DNA of 63,273 nt, from NCBI RefSeq assembly GCF_013911965.1, contig NZ_JACESE010000019.1, forward strand, positions 1 through 63,273. The letters run 5' to 3'. Position 1 is the stretch's first letter. Every line of letters begins with the position of its first letter. The translations under genes were made by a program, and so were the position numbers. Below are positions 42,551 through 50,744 of this stretch, piece by piece. The DNA is from Phenylobacterium sp. GTDB taxonomy: Bacteria > Pseudomonadota > Alphaproteobacteria > Caulobacterales > Caulobacteraceae. Below the pieces are notes generated by a model, which was not told where the DNA came from, made no database searches, and was given only the letters and a program-made list of their open reading frames with translations.

Positions 42551-42565
42551 TGTATTTTTCATACA
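42551..42565. promoter_or_regulatory. operator O1 (TGTA-N7-TACA)
   Basis: TGTATTTTTCATACA: arms TGTAT and ATACA around 5 bases. It lies 9 bases upstream of the minus-strand operon start at 42542 and matches O2 (42586-42600) and O3 (43299-43313) in the pattern TGTA-N7-TACA. Confidence 0.7.
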
Positions 42566-42585
42566 TACAGCCGACAAGCAGAAAC

Positions 42586-42600
42586 TGTAGGTTATTTACA
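42586..42600. promoter_or_regulatory. operator O2 (TGTA-N7-TACA)
   Basis: TGTAGGTTATTTACA, flanked by C and G that extend the arms to CTGTA/TACAG. It lies 31 bases upstream of the repressor ATG (42632), between the two divergent genes, so it probably controls the repressor itself. Confidence 0.7.
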
Positions 42601-42631
42601 GCCGCCCACAGGTCCGCTAAGTCTGGCGACC

Positions 42632-43276
42632 ATGGACAAGCCGTCAGACCGACTGCGCCAGGCGAGGCTCGAGGCCGGCTATGAGACCGCCGCCGCGGCG
42701 GCCGAAGCCTTCGGCTGGAACCGCAACACCTACGCCTCCAACGAGAACGGCAACGCCCCCTTCTCCTTCCGGCGCAGCAAGGAGTATGCGGCCGCCTTCA
42801 AGGTGCGGCCCGAATGGCTCTACGACGCGCTGGGCCCCATGCGCGATTCCGCCCGCGAAGGCTTCGTCCCGATCCTCGGCCATGTAGGCGCAAACCCCGA
42901 CGGCGTCGTGCTTTTCGCCACGGGACAGGAGCCCACCGACCTCGCCCCCATCCCGCCGGGCGGCACGACCCGGGCCCGCGCCCTGCGGGTCGTCGGCCAT
43001 TCCATGCGCGGCCTCGCCGACGACGGCGCCCTGATCTATTTCGAGGACCAGCGCACCCCGCCCACGCCCGACATGCTGGGCCATGTGGTGGTGGTCGAGG
43101 TCGACACCGACGAGGTGCTGGTCAAGCGCCTGCTGCGCGGCTCGCGCGCCGGCCTCTACGATCTGGAAAGCGTCGCCGGCCCCACGCGCCAGGACGCCCG
43201 CCTGCGCTGGGCGGCCCACATCACCGCCATCATCCCACCCTTCCAGGCCCGCCGGATCATCCAGAGCGCCCTCTGA
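42632..43276 (+). CDS. XRE-family S24-type phage repressor
   Basis: A 214-aa repressor. The N-terminal helix-turn-helix is at about residues 6-45 (LRQARLEAGYETAAAAAEAFG then WNRNTYASNENG), and the C-terminal S24 (LexA-like) peptidase domain has the catalytic dyad Ser124 in VVGHSMRGLADDG and Lys165 in VLVKRLLRG. These residues suggest RecA-stimulated self-cleavage, though the Ala-Gly cleavage site could not be fixed. It is surrounded by three TGTA-N7-TACA sites and is divergent from a three-gene operon. Confidence 0.9.
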   Translation: MDKPSDRLRQARLEAGYETAAAAAEAFGWNRNTYASNENGNAPFSFRRSKEYAAAFKVRPEWLYDALGPMRDSAREGFVPILGHVGANPDGVVLFATGQEPTDLAPIPPGGTTRARALRVVGHSMRGLADDGALIYFEDQRTPPTPDMLGHVVVVEVDTDEVLVKRLLRGSRAGLYDLESVAGPTRQDARLRWAAHITAIIPPFQARRIIQSAL

Positions 43277-43298
43277 GCGGCTTTTCCTTGCCGTTGAT

Positions 43299-43313
43299 TG
43301 TATGTAAGATACA
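43299..43313. promoter_or_regulatory. operator O3 (TGTA-N7-TACA)
   Basis: TGTATGTAAGATACA, the centre of a longer perfect palindrome (8-base arms GATTGTAT and ATACAATC, 43296-43316, 5-base spacer). It is downstream of the repressor and ends 9 bases before the GTG start of the next gene (43323), so binding would block that gene. Confidence 0.75.
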
Positions 43314-43322
43314 ATCCCGCCT

Positions 43323-43736
43323 GTGAGCGCTCCACCCCCACCCCGGCACGACGAGATCCTGGCCCGGCTGGCGGCCCGCGACCAGGCCGCCTGGGCCGCC
43401 GGACAGGCCGCGCGCCGGACGGGCGCCGTCTGGTCGGCCCTGACGCCGGACCCCCGCCGCCGACGCGACGCCGACCAGCTCAGGGCCGCCGCCGAAGCCG
43501 AACACGCCGCCCGCCGCGCCTGGCGTGACAGCCCTCAGGGCCGGCTGAAGACCGCCCTCTCGGCGCTGCAGCAGGCCGCCCGCGCCCTCGATCACCGCGC
43601 CGAGGCCCTGCGCGAGGCCGCCAGCCGCGACCCCACCCTCGCCGCCGAGGTCTGGCCGCGACGCCGCGACGACCTCCGGCGCGACGCCGCCCGCCTCCGC
43701 CAGGCCCTGCATCAGCTCCTGCGCGCTCTCCGCTGA
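43323..43736 (+). CDS. repressor-controlled small protein, unknown
   Basis: A 137-aa highly helical, Ala/Arg-rich soluble protein (QLRAAAEAEHAARRAWRD, ALSALQQAARALDHRAEALR), probably coiled-coil. I do not recognise the family. It starts with GTG 9 bases after operator O3, with no Shine-Dalgarno, and lies 46 bases past the repressor. Induction on loss of the repressor is inferred. Confidence 0.6.
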   Translation: MSAPPPPRHDEILARLAARDQAAWAAGQAARRTGAVWSALTPDPRRRRDADQLRAAAEAEHAARRAWRDSPQGRLKTALSALQQAARALDHRAEALREAASRDPTLAAEVWPRRRDDLRRDAARLRQALHQLLRALR

Positions 43737-43793
43737 GCCCGTGCTATCCTGCCCTTCGACGCGTCCGCAGAGGCGCGCGAGGAGAGGACGCCC

Positions 43794-44621
43794 ATGCAGA
43801 CCCCGGCCTTCGACGCCGACGCCCATGCCCAGCGCATAGAGGCGGACGGCTACACCATCATCGAGGACTTCCTCGGCGCCGACCAGCTCGCCCGCGTCCG
43901 CCGCGCGCTCGCCCCGCACCTTCGGAGCCGCCACGGCCGCAACGCCTTCGAGGGGTTCCGGACCGAGCGCGTCTACACCCTCGTCGCCCGCGGCAAGGTG
44001 TTCGAGGAGATGACCGAGGAGCCGCGCATCCTCGCCCTCCTCGACCGTTTCCTCCTGCCCGGCTATCTGCTGACCGCGAGCCAGGCCATCAACATCGAGC
44101 CGGGCGAGGCCGCGCAAGGCGTCCACTATGACGACGCCTTCTACAACCTGCCCCGCCCCCGCCCCGCGGCCAGCCTCAGCGTCATCGTCGCCGTCGACGA
44201 CTTCACCGAGACCAACGGCGCGACCGACATCCTGCCCGGCAGCCACCGATGGAGCGACGAGGAGGTGACGGCCTTTTCGCTCCGCCCCGACGCGGCGGCC
44301 CAACTGAAGCCGGCGGTCATGCCCGCGGGTTCGGCCATGGTCTTCCAGGGCCACATGCTCCACCGCGGCGGCGCCAACCGCTCGGACGCGCCCCGCCTGG
44401 CGCTCACCAACCAGTACTGCCAGCCCTGGGGCCGCACCCAGGAGAACTTCTTCCTCGGCGTCCCGCGCGAACTGGTCCGCACCATGTCGCCGCGCCTTCA
44501 GGCCCTGCTCGGCTACAGCATCTGGCATCCCTTCATGGGCCATGTGACCGCCTCCCATCCGCTCAAGACGCTCGACGAAGCCTACCGGCCGCCGGTGCTC
44601 GAGGACCGCGTCGCCGACTGA
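43794..44621 (+). CDS. phytanoyl-CoA dioxygenase family protein
   Basis: A 275-aa Fe(II)/2-oxoglutarate-dependent oxygenase (PhyH). The iron ligands are His and Asp in GVHYDDAFYNL (near 109) and a distal His in FQGHMLHRGGANRSD (near 188). GAGGAGAGGA precedes ATG 43794. It probably hydroxylates a small molecule or lipid. Neighbours give no pathway. Confidence 0.9.
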   Translation: MQTPAFDADAHAQRIEADGYTIIEDFLGADQLARVRRALAPHLRSRHGRNAFEGFRTERVYTLVARGKVFEEMTEEPRILALLDRFLLPGYLLTASQAINIEPGEAAQGVHYDDAFYNLPRPRPAASLSVIVAVDDFTETNGATDILPGSHRWSDEEVTAFSLRPDAAAQLKPAVMPAGSAMVFQGHMLHRGGANRSDAPRLALTNQYCQPWGRTQENFFLGVPRELVRTMSPRLQALLGYSIWHPFMGHVTASHPLKTLDEAYRPPVLEDRVAD

Positions 44622-44683
44622 CCCGCCATGTCCCGCGGCGGCGCTTGACCCGGGGCGGGAGAGGCGTATGGAGGGCATATCAA

Positions 44684-44702
44684 TAGTTCACAAACCTAAC
44701 TA
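44684..44702. promoter_or_regulatory. inverted repeat before the MarR gene
   Basis: TAGTT (44684-44688) and AACTA (44698-44702) form inverted arms 9 bases apart in an AT-rich stretch just upstream of the MarR start. It is a likely autoregulatory MarR operator. Confidence 0.4.
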
Positions 44703-44715
44703 GATTCATTTGATC

Positions 44716-45186
44716 ATGCCCCTGGCCGCCCTCGCCAAGGATCCTGCCGATCCCGACCTCCTGGCCGAAGCGCTGCGCCCGGCCATCCTTCGCGTCTCGC
44801 GGCGCCTGCGGCAGGAAGCGTCCAAGGCCGGGCTCTCGGCCCTCGACGTCCTCCTGCTGGTGGAGATCAAGCGTCAGCCCGGCGTCGGGGTCTGCGATCT
44901 CGCCGACGGCGAGAAGATGTCCCGCCCGGCCATGAGCGGCCACGTCAAACGCCTGGAGGCCGCCGGCTGGATCAGCCGCATCAGCGACGCCAAGGACGGC
45001 CGCCGCTCCGGCCTCGCCATCACCGAGGCCGGGCTGAAGGCGCTGGCCGAGACGCGCCGCCACCGCAATGACTGGCTCGCCGCGCGCCTGGCCCACCTTA
45101 GCCCCGAGCAGCGCGAGGCTCTCGCCGCCGCCGCCGGGCCCCTCCTGGCGCTGGTCGAGACCCAAGGCCCGGAGGCCGCGCGGTGA
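44716..45186 (+). CDS. MarR family transcriptional regulator
   Basis: A 156-aa winged-helix repressor. LSALDVLLLVEIKRQPGVGVCDLADGEKMSRPAMSGHVKRLEAAGWISR (shortened: CDLADGEKMSRPAMSGHVKR) is the recognition region, followed by the wing SDAKDGRRSGLAIT. The start is ATG 44716 (a TTG at 44710 is possible). It overlaps the efflux pump gene by 4 bases and probably controls it. Confidence 0.93.
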   Translation: MPLAALAKDPADPDLLAEALRPAILRVSRRLRQEASKAGLSALDVLLLVEIKRQPGVGVCDLADGEKMSRPAMSGHVKRLEAAGWISRISDAKDGRRSGLAITEAGLKALAETRRHRNDWLAARLAHLSPEQREALAAAAGPLLALVETQGPEAAR

Positions 45187-46652
45187 GCGAGATCTCCACC
45201 ACCGACAGCCCGCCGGAGGTTGCGCCGGCCCAACCCGTGGACAAGTCGACCGCCGCCACCCGCGGCTGGCTGGTGCCCGCCATCATCGGCTCGGCCCTGA
45301 TGATGCAGACGCTGAACGCCACAGTGCTGTCCAACGCCCTGCCCACCATGGCCCGCGAGCTCGGCGAGGATCCGCTGCGGCTGAACCTCGCCATCACCAT
45401 GTACCTGCTGGCCGCGGCGGTCTTCCTGCCGATCAGCGGTTGGGCGGCCGACAAGTTCGGGGCGCGGCGCATCTTCATGGCCGCCATGGTGCTCTACGCC
45501 CTCTCCTCGGCCGCCTGCGGCTTCGCAAATTCGCTCACCGAACTCGTCGTCGCCCGCCTCTTCCAGGGGGCGGCCGGGGCCATGATGGCGCCGGTGGGCC
45601 GCCTCGTCCTGTTGCGCACGACGCCGAAGAACGAGCTGGTCGGCGCCATGTCGGTGCTCACCATGCCGGCCCTGCTCGGCCCGGTGCTCGGCCCGCCCGT
45701 CGGCGGCTTCGTCGTCACCTTCTGGGACTGGCGCTGGATCTTCTTCATCAATCTCCCGATCGCCGCCATCGGCGTCCTGCTGGTGGCCCGCTTCGTGCCC
45801 AATGTGGCGGTCCAGAACGCCCCGCGCCTGGACTGGTTGGGCATGATCCTGACCGGCTTCGGCCTGGCCGGCGTCATCTTCGGGTTCGAGAACCTGGGAC
45901 GGGACATCCTGCCCTTCCCCCTGGTCCTCGCCCTGTTCCTGGGCGGCTTCGCGGCGCTCGGCCTCTACGCCTGGCACGCCAGGCGAACGCCCCACGCCAT
46001 CCTCGACCTTTCGCTCTTCCGGCTGCAGACCTTTCAGGCCGCCATCGTCGGCGGCGCCTTCATGCGCATCGCCATGGGCGCCACGCCCTTCATGCTGGCC
46101 ATGCTGCTCCAGATCGGTTTCGGCATGACCGCGTTGCAGGCGGGCCTCCTCACCTTCGTCAGCGCCGCCGGCGCCCTCATCATGAAGACGACGGCCCCGC
46201 CCATCCTGCGCCGCTTCGGGTTCCGCCAGGTCCTGGTGGTCAATGCGGTGATCACCGGCCTCTTCTTCATGGCCTATGCCCTCTTCAAGCCTACGACGCC
46301 CCACTGGATCATCATGGTCGTCCTCCTGGCCGGCGGCTTCTTCCGTTCGCTCCAGTTCACCAGCCTCAACGGCCTGGCCTATGCCGACATCGAGCAGGAC
46401 CGCATGAGCCGCGCCTCGACCATGTCCAGCATGGCCCAGCAGCTCGTCCAGTCCATCGGCATCGGCCTGGCCGCCATGCTGATCCACCTGTTCACCCGCC
46501 TTGCGGGCCAGGCCGAACTGACGGCGGCCACGGTGTCGCCGGCCTTCCTGGTGATCGGGGCGCTCACCTTCGTTTCGCTGTTCTTCTACGTCCGGCTGCC
46601 GGACGATGCGGGGGACGAGATGAACAGCCGCGGGCGCATGGCCCGGCCTTGA
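45183..46652 (+). CDS. MFS transporter, DHA2 drug efflux type
   Basis: A 489-aa, roughly 14-helix proton-driven efflux pump. MQTLNATVLSNALPTMARELG near the N-terminus and VGRLVLLRTTPKNELVGAMS-type motif C with GPVLGPPVGG near 160 are DHA2 (EmrB/QacA) hallmarks. GTG start overlaps the MarR stop. Together they form a typical repressor-pump operon for export of toxic compounds; substrate unknown. Confidence 0.93.
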   Translation: MSEISTTDSPPEVAPAQPVDKSTAATRGWLVPAIIGSALMMQTLNATVLSNALPTMARELGEDPLRLNLAITMYLLAAAVFLPISGWAADKFGARRIFMAAMVLYALSSAACGFANSLTELVVARLFQGAAGAMMAPVGRLVLLRTTPKNELVGAMSVLTMPALLGPVLGPPVGGFVVTFWDWRWIFFINLPIAAIGVLLVARFVPNVAVQNAPRLDWLGMILTGFGLAGVIFGFENLGRDILPFPLVLALFLGGFAALGLYAWHARRTPHAILDLSLFRLQTFQAAIVGGAFMRIAMGATPFMLAMLLQIGFGMTALQAGLLTFVSAAGALIMKTTAPPILRRFGFRQVLVVNAVITGLFFMAYALFKPTTPHWIIMVVLLAGGFFRSLQFTSLNGLAYADIEQDRMSRASTMSSMAQQLVQSIGIGLAAMLIHLFTRLAGQAELTAATVSPAFLVIGALTFVSLFFYVRLPDDAGDEMNSRGRMARP

Positions 46653-46699
46653 CCCCGGCCCCTGCCGTCCGTCCCATGGGCGGCAAACGGGAGACGCTC

Positions 46700-47218
46700 A
46701 TGAAGTTCCTGGCCGGTTTCGCCGCCCCCGCCGCCCTCGCGCTCGCCGCCTGCTCGGAAGACCCGGCCCCGCCGGCGCCGGTCGAGCCGGCGGCCGAGCC
46801 CGCGCCGCCCGCCGCGCCGACCCAGCCCGGCCTCTCTTGGGACATGGCCTCCAGCGGCGAAGGGGTCGCCCTGGTCATGAGCGGTCCGGACGGAAGCCAG
46901 CGCCTCCATCTCGGCTGCACGCGCCACCCGCCCCGGCTCGTCCTGGTGGTGAACGATTTCAACCCGGTGGGCAGCGAGGAGCGTCTGACGGTCGGCCTGG
47001 ACGAACAGCTCTTCGTCTTCGTGGCCGAGCCCACCGCGCCCGGCGCCGGCGTGCGCGCGACGACCGCCGTCTCCGGCGACTTCCTGGAGCGCCTGCCCCG
47101 CGCGGCGACCCTTGGCGCCGTCTACGGCGCGCAGGCATTCGGCCCGGTCCGCCCGCCGCCGCAGGAGATGGCGACGCGCTTCGCCGCCGAGTGCCGCCAG
47201 GCGGCCGGCCTGCCCTAG
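46700..47218 (+). CDS. lipoprotein, unknown
   Basis: A 172-aa putative lipoprotein: lipobox LAAC with Cys near residue 17, then a Pro/Ala-rich linker and a compact C-terminal beta domain (EGVALVMSGPDGSQRLHLGC, LVLVVNDFNPVGSEERLTVG). It follows the efflux pump by 47 bases and could be part of its transcript. Family not recognised. Confidence 0.75.
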   Translation: MKFLAGFAAPAALALAACSEDPAPPAPVEPAAEPAPPAAPTQPGLSWDMASSGEGVALVMSGPDGSQRLHLGCTRHPPRLVLVVNDFNPVGSEERLTVGLDEQLFVFVAEPTAPGAGVRATTAVSGDFLERLPRAATLGAVYGAQAFGPVRPPPQEMATRFAAECRQAAGLP

Positions 47219-47222
47219 AGCC

Positions 47223-47999
47223 TTACGGCCGCCGACTCTGGGCCAGCGCCGCGCAGGCCGCAGATCCGATCGGGCCTTCCTCGTCGTAGAGGAAGCACTC
47301 GCCGATCGCCACGCCGTCGGTGGCGTGGTGATTGATGGTCTCGAAGCCCACCCACGGGGTCTTCGGCAGGCGGTGCAGATAGACGGTCACGTCGCTGTTG
47401 ATATAGCCCAGCCCCTTGTCGCCGGCGTTGGCGAAGGGGCTCGCGAAGTCGGCGGCCACAGCCACGCGGGTGAACGGCGTCAGGGCCTCGCCCTCCACCA
47501 GCTCGCGCACCTCGCTCATCCAGGTCCGACGCTGGCCCGGCGTGCCGAAGCCGCCGGTGATCCGCCGCATCGCCCACATGCCGCCCATCCCCTCGCGGGC
47601 GTCCTCCGGCGGCGGGATGTCGGCCGGCGCCGGCGCGTCCCAGTTCGGCGGACTCCAGACATTCCCCTCCGGATTGGCCGTCCGGCGCAGGAACTGGCAG
47701 CTCGCCCGCGCCATGGGGGTCCCGCCGCTGATGAAGTCGGCCTCCACCAGCTTCAGGCGCCCGCCGGCGCGCACGACCCGCGTCGTCACCTCGATCTCGG
47801 AGAAGTCCGGCAGGCGGAACATGTCCACCGTCAGCCGCGCGGGCAGCAGGTCGGCCTCGCCATGCTCCTGCTCGATCACGTGGCCCAGCAGGCCGACGAT
47901 GACGCGGCCGTGCAGCGACTTGGGATTCCACGGGCCCCGGCAGGCCGGGGTGGGCTGAAAGCGGCCATCCTGCCGCCGGAAGAAGGGTTCGTTCGCCAT
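47223..47999 (-). CDS. thioesterase family protein (double hot-dog)
   Basis: A 258-aa acyl-CoA thioesterase-like protein. HGRVIVGLLGHVIEQEHGEADLLPARLTVDMFRLPDF (shortened: LLPARLTVDMFRLP) and the later FINHHATDGVAIGECFLYD-like end (INHHATDGVAIGECFLYDEEG) match the two-domain hot-dog fold. Substrate unknown. It converges on the lipoprotein gene, 4 bases apart. Confidence 0.8.
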   Translation of the reverse strand: MANEPFFRRQDGRFQPTPACRGPWNPKSLHGRVIVGLLGHVIEQEHGEADLLPARLTVDMFRLPDFSEIEVTTRVVRAGGRLKLVEADFISGGTPMARASCQFLRRTANPEGNVWSPPNWDAPAPADIPPPEDAREGMGGMWAMRRITGGFGTPGQRRTWMSEVRELVEGEALTPFTRVAVAADFASPFANAGDKGLGYINSDVTVYLHRLPKTPWVGFETINHHATDGVAIGECFLYDEEGPIGSAACAALAQSRRP

Positions 48000-48042
48000 G
48001 ACGGGCGCCATCCCTGCCGGATTCCGCGACCCAGGCAAGCGC

Positions 48043-48456
48043 TCAGCGGTTCAGATCGAGCTTCTCGCTGTCCTCGCCCTCGAAGGTCGCCCAGCCGCTC
48101 CCCACCCCGGTCTCCGGCAGTCCGGCGGCGATGTCGTCCATCGGGTTGGGGTCGATGCCCCGCCCCTGACGGTGCAGGTGGGCCTTGGCGATCATGTTGG
48201 CCGAGATCGGCGCGGTCAGGAACAGGAAGAGGGTGATCAGGAGTTCGTGGGCCGACCAGGCGCCCTTGAAGGCCGGGAAGAAGATCACCGAGGCGATCAG
48301 GCACGATCCGACCCCGAGCGTCGTCACCTTGGTCGGTCCGTGCAGCCGCGTCATCAGCGAGGGCATGCGCGTCAGCCCCCAGGAGCCGACGAGCGCGAAG
48401 AAGCCGCCGAAGACCAGCAGCGCCGAGACGAGGACTTCGAGGAGCGTCGACACCAT
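48043..48456 (-). CDS. mnhG: monovalent cation/H+ antiporter subunit G
   Basis: A 137-aa membrane protein with three hydrophobic segments, last gene of the Mrp/Pha operon. GLTRMPSLMTRLHGPTKVTTLGV near residues 27-50 is the MnhG hallmark. The soluble C-terminal tail (about 95-137) is longer than usual. Part of the multisubunit Na+/H+ (or K+/H+) antiporter. Confidence 0.9.
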   Translation of the reverse strand: MVSTLLEVLVSALLVFGGFFALVGSWGLTRMPSLMTRLHGPTKVTTLGVGSCLIASVIFFPAFKGAWSAHELLITLFLFLTAPISANMIAKAHLHRQGRGIDPNPMDDIAAGLPETGVGSGWATFEGEDSEKLDLNR

Positions 48457-48461
48457 GGCCC

Positions 48462-48731
48462 CTACTCCACCACGTCGCCGCGCAGGACGAACTTGCAGTA
48501 GGCCACCGTGCCGACGAAGCCGACCATGGCCAGCAGCAGGGCGGCCTCGAAATAGACCGGCGAGCCCATCTGGATCTGGATCAGCACGATCACCGCGATG
48601 GCGTTGATGGTCATGGTGTCCAGCGCCAGGACCCGGTCGGCCGTGGTCGGTCCGCGCAGCAGCCGCCACAGGTTCAGAACCATCCCCAGGCCCACACAGC
48701 CCAGGGCGAACAGCACGGCGGTCATGATCAT
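48462..48731 (-). CDS. mnhF: monovalent cation/H+ antiporter subunit F
   Basis: An 89-aa membrane protein with three transmembrane helices; GPTTADRVLALDTMTINAIAV is the MnhF/PhaF signature. The start is ATG 48731 (GAGGA 8 bases upstream), with an in-frame ATG two codons later. Overlaps subunit E by 4 bases. Confidence 0.9.
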   Translation of the reverse strand: MIMTAVLFALGCVGLGMVLNLWRLLRGPTTADRVLALDTMTINAIAVIVLIQIQMGSPVYFEAALLLAMVGFVGTVAYCKFVLRGDVVE

Positions 48732-49219
48732 AGGAAGATCCTCATCAGCCTGGCCTCGTAACGCGACTTGATCCGCGCCACCTCGCCCTCCGGGTCGCCG
48801 GTGTCCAGCGCGTGCACCAGCAGGACGCGCCCGCAGGAGGAAACGTCGCACGACACCGTCCCCGGCGTCATGCTGATCGTGCCGGCCAGGGTCGTGATCG
48901 CCTCGGGCGAGGTGAGCTCCAGCGGCACGACCAGCCAGTGGGAGCGGATGTCCTTGTTCCGGCGGAACAGCACCACCCCCGCCACCTGGATGCTGGCGGT
49001 GACGATGTCCCACAGGACCAGCAGGATGTAGAAGCCGTGCGACGGTCCGAAGCTCAGGCGCGGCCGGTCGGGCCAGAAGGGGCCGGTGATGATCGGGATC
49101 ACCACCCCGACGATCACCCCCAGCACGACGCCGCCCACCGACAGCTCGTTGCTCAGCAGGACCCAGACCAGGATCAGGGTCACGGTCAGCGCGGGATGGG
49201 GCAGCAGTCGCTTCATCAT
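48728..49219 (-). CDS. mnhE: monovalent cation/H+ antiporter subunit E
   Basis: A 163-aa membrane protein with two to three hydrophobic segments and a soluble C-terminus. VPLELTSPEAITTLAGTISMTPGTVS matches MnhE/PhaE (shown as EAITTLAGTISMTPGTVS). Follows subunit D at 10 bases. Confidence 0.9.
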   Translation of the reverse strand: MMKRLLPHPALTVTLILVWVLLSNELSVGGVVLGVIVGVVIPIITGPFWPDRPRLSFGPSHGFYILLVLWDIVTASIQVAGVVLFRRNKDIRSHWLVVPLELTSPEAITTLAGTISMTPGTVSCDVSSCGRVLLVHALDTGDPEGEVARIKSRYEARLMRIFL

Positions 49220-49229
49220 GCCGGCCTCC

Positions 49230-50744
49230 TCACCGCCCCTTCAGCACGGCGGCGGCATAGTCCGCCGGATTGTAGAGCTGGGCCGCCGTCGCGTTCAGAT
49301 AGGCCGTCACGGGACCGCCGGCGAAGGTCAGGCCGACCAGCAGCAGCAGCAGGGCGGCGGCCACGGCCGGCGCAGCGCCCGGCGCCACGGGCGCGGCCGC
49401 ATGCAGCTCGCCGGTGGTCTCCCGGCTCTTCCAGAAAATGGCGCTGCCGGCGCGGGCGAAGGCCAGCAGGCCCAGCACCGTCGTGCCGAGCACGAAGCCC
49501 CAGACCCACCAGCCCCCCTCGACGCCGCGCATGGCGTCGAGCACCAGCAGCTTGCCGGGGAAGCCCGACAGCGGCGGCAGGCCCACGACCGCCACGGCCG
49601 CCAGCATGAACAGGGCCGAGAGCACGCCGGCCTGCACGAAGGGCGGACTCGGCGCCAGGGTGTCGCCATAGTCGCCGCGCCGGGCGGCGATGATGTCGAC
49701 GATCAGGAAGAGGGCCGCCGTCGCAAAGGTCGAGTGCGGCAGATAGTAGAGCGCCGCGGCCGTGGCCTGGGGCGAGAAGACCGCGATGGCGCAGAGCAGC
49801 GTCCCCATCGATCCGATCACCGAGAAGGCCGCCAGGTCCCGCAGTTGCCGCGCGGCCAGGACGCCGAGATAGCCGATGGCCAAGGTCGCCAGCGCCGCCG
49901 GCAGCAGCCAGGGCGACGGCGCCCAGGCCAGTTCGCCGGCCGCCTCGCCGAAGGTCAGGGTGGTGAAGCGCAGGATGCAATAGGCGCCGACCTTGGTCAT
50001 CACGGCGAAGAGCGCGGCCACGGGCGCGGTGGTCGAGGCGTAGGTCCTGGGCAGCCAGAAGTGCAGCGGGACGAGCGCCGCCTTCAGGCCGAACACGGCG
50101 ATCAGCAGCAGGCCTCCGGCCAGGATGAGGCCATGGTCGCCCGGCGGCGCCTCGGCCACCCGCTGGCCCATATGGGCCATGTTGAGCGTGCCCGTCGCCC
50201 CGTAGAGCAGGCCGACGGCCACCAGGAAGAGCGTCGATCCCACCAGGTTGATGACCACGTACTGCACGCCCGCCTTCAGCCGCGCCGCGCCGCCGCCGTG
50301 CAGCATCAGGCCGTAGGAGGCGATCAGCAGCACCTCGAAAAAGACGAACAGGTTGAAGACGTCGCCGGTGAGGAAGGCGCCGTTCAGGCCCAGAAGCTGG
50401 AACTGGAAGAGCGGATGGAAGTGCCAGCCCTTGCGGTCGATGCCGGTCACCACCGCATAGGACATGACCGCCAGCGCCAGCAGGCTGGCGATCAGCACCA
50501 TCATGGCCGACAGCCGGTCGAGCACCAGCACGATGCCGAAGGGCGCCGGCCAGTCGCCGAGTTCGTAGGTCTGAATGGCGCCGGTGTCGGCCTGCACGAC
50601 CAGCGCGCAGGCCAGCCCGACCAGGGCGGCGCAGGCGCCGATGGACAGCGCCCGCGAGGCCGCCAGCCGCCGGCGCAGGAAGAGCAGCATCAGGGGCGCC
50701 AGCACCGCCGGCAGCAGGATGGGCGCGATCAGCCAGTGGTTCAC
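49230..50744 (-). CDS. mnhD: monovalent cation/H+ antiporter subunit D
   Basis: A 504-aa, about 14-helix proton-translocating subunit homologous to NuoN/NuoL. DVFNLFVFFEVLLIASYGL near residue 130 and LVPLHFWLPRTYASTTAPVAALFAV near 240 (in parts: LHFWLPRTYASTTAPVAAL) are conserved ion-channel regions. Overlaps subunit C by 4 bases. Confidence 0.93.
   Translation of the reverse strand: MNHWLIAPILLPAVLAPLMLLFLRRRLAASRALSIGACAALVGLACALVVQADTGAIQTYELGDWPAPFGIVLVLDRLSAMMVLIASLLALAVMSYAVVTGIDRKGWHFHPLFQFQLLGLNGAFLTGDVFNLFVFFEVLLIASYGLMLHGGGAARLKAGVQYVVINLVGSTLFLVAVGLLYGATGTLNMAHMGQRVAEAPPGDHGLILAGGLLLIAVFGLKAALVPLHFWLPRTYASTTAPVAALFAVMTKVGAYCILRFTTLTFGEAAGELAWAPSPWLLPAALATLAIGYLGVLAARQLRDLAAFSVIGSMGTLLCAIAVFSPQATAAALYYLPHSTFATAALFLIVDIIAARRGDYGDTLAPSPPFVQAGVLSALFMLAAVAVVGLPPLSGFPGKLLVLDAMRGVEGGWWVWGFVLGTTVLGLLAFARAGSAIFWKSRETTGELHAAAPVAPGAAPAVAAALLLLLVGLTFAGGPVTAYLNATAAQLYNPADYAAAVLKGR

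Noticed and set aside
44874-46487. 537-aa minus-strand frame opposite the efflux pump
   Set aside because: Shadow of the MarR and DHA2 genes; composition dominated by His/Asp/Gln codons generated by antisense of membrane sequence.
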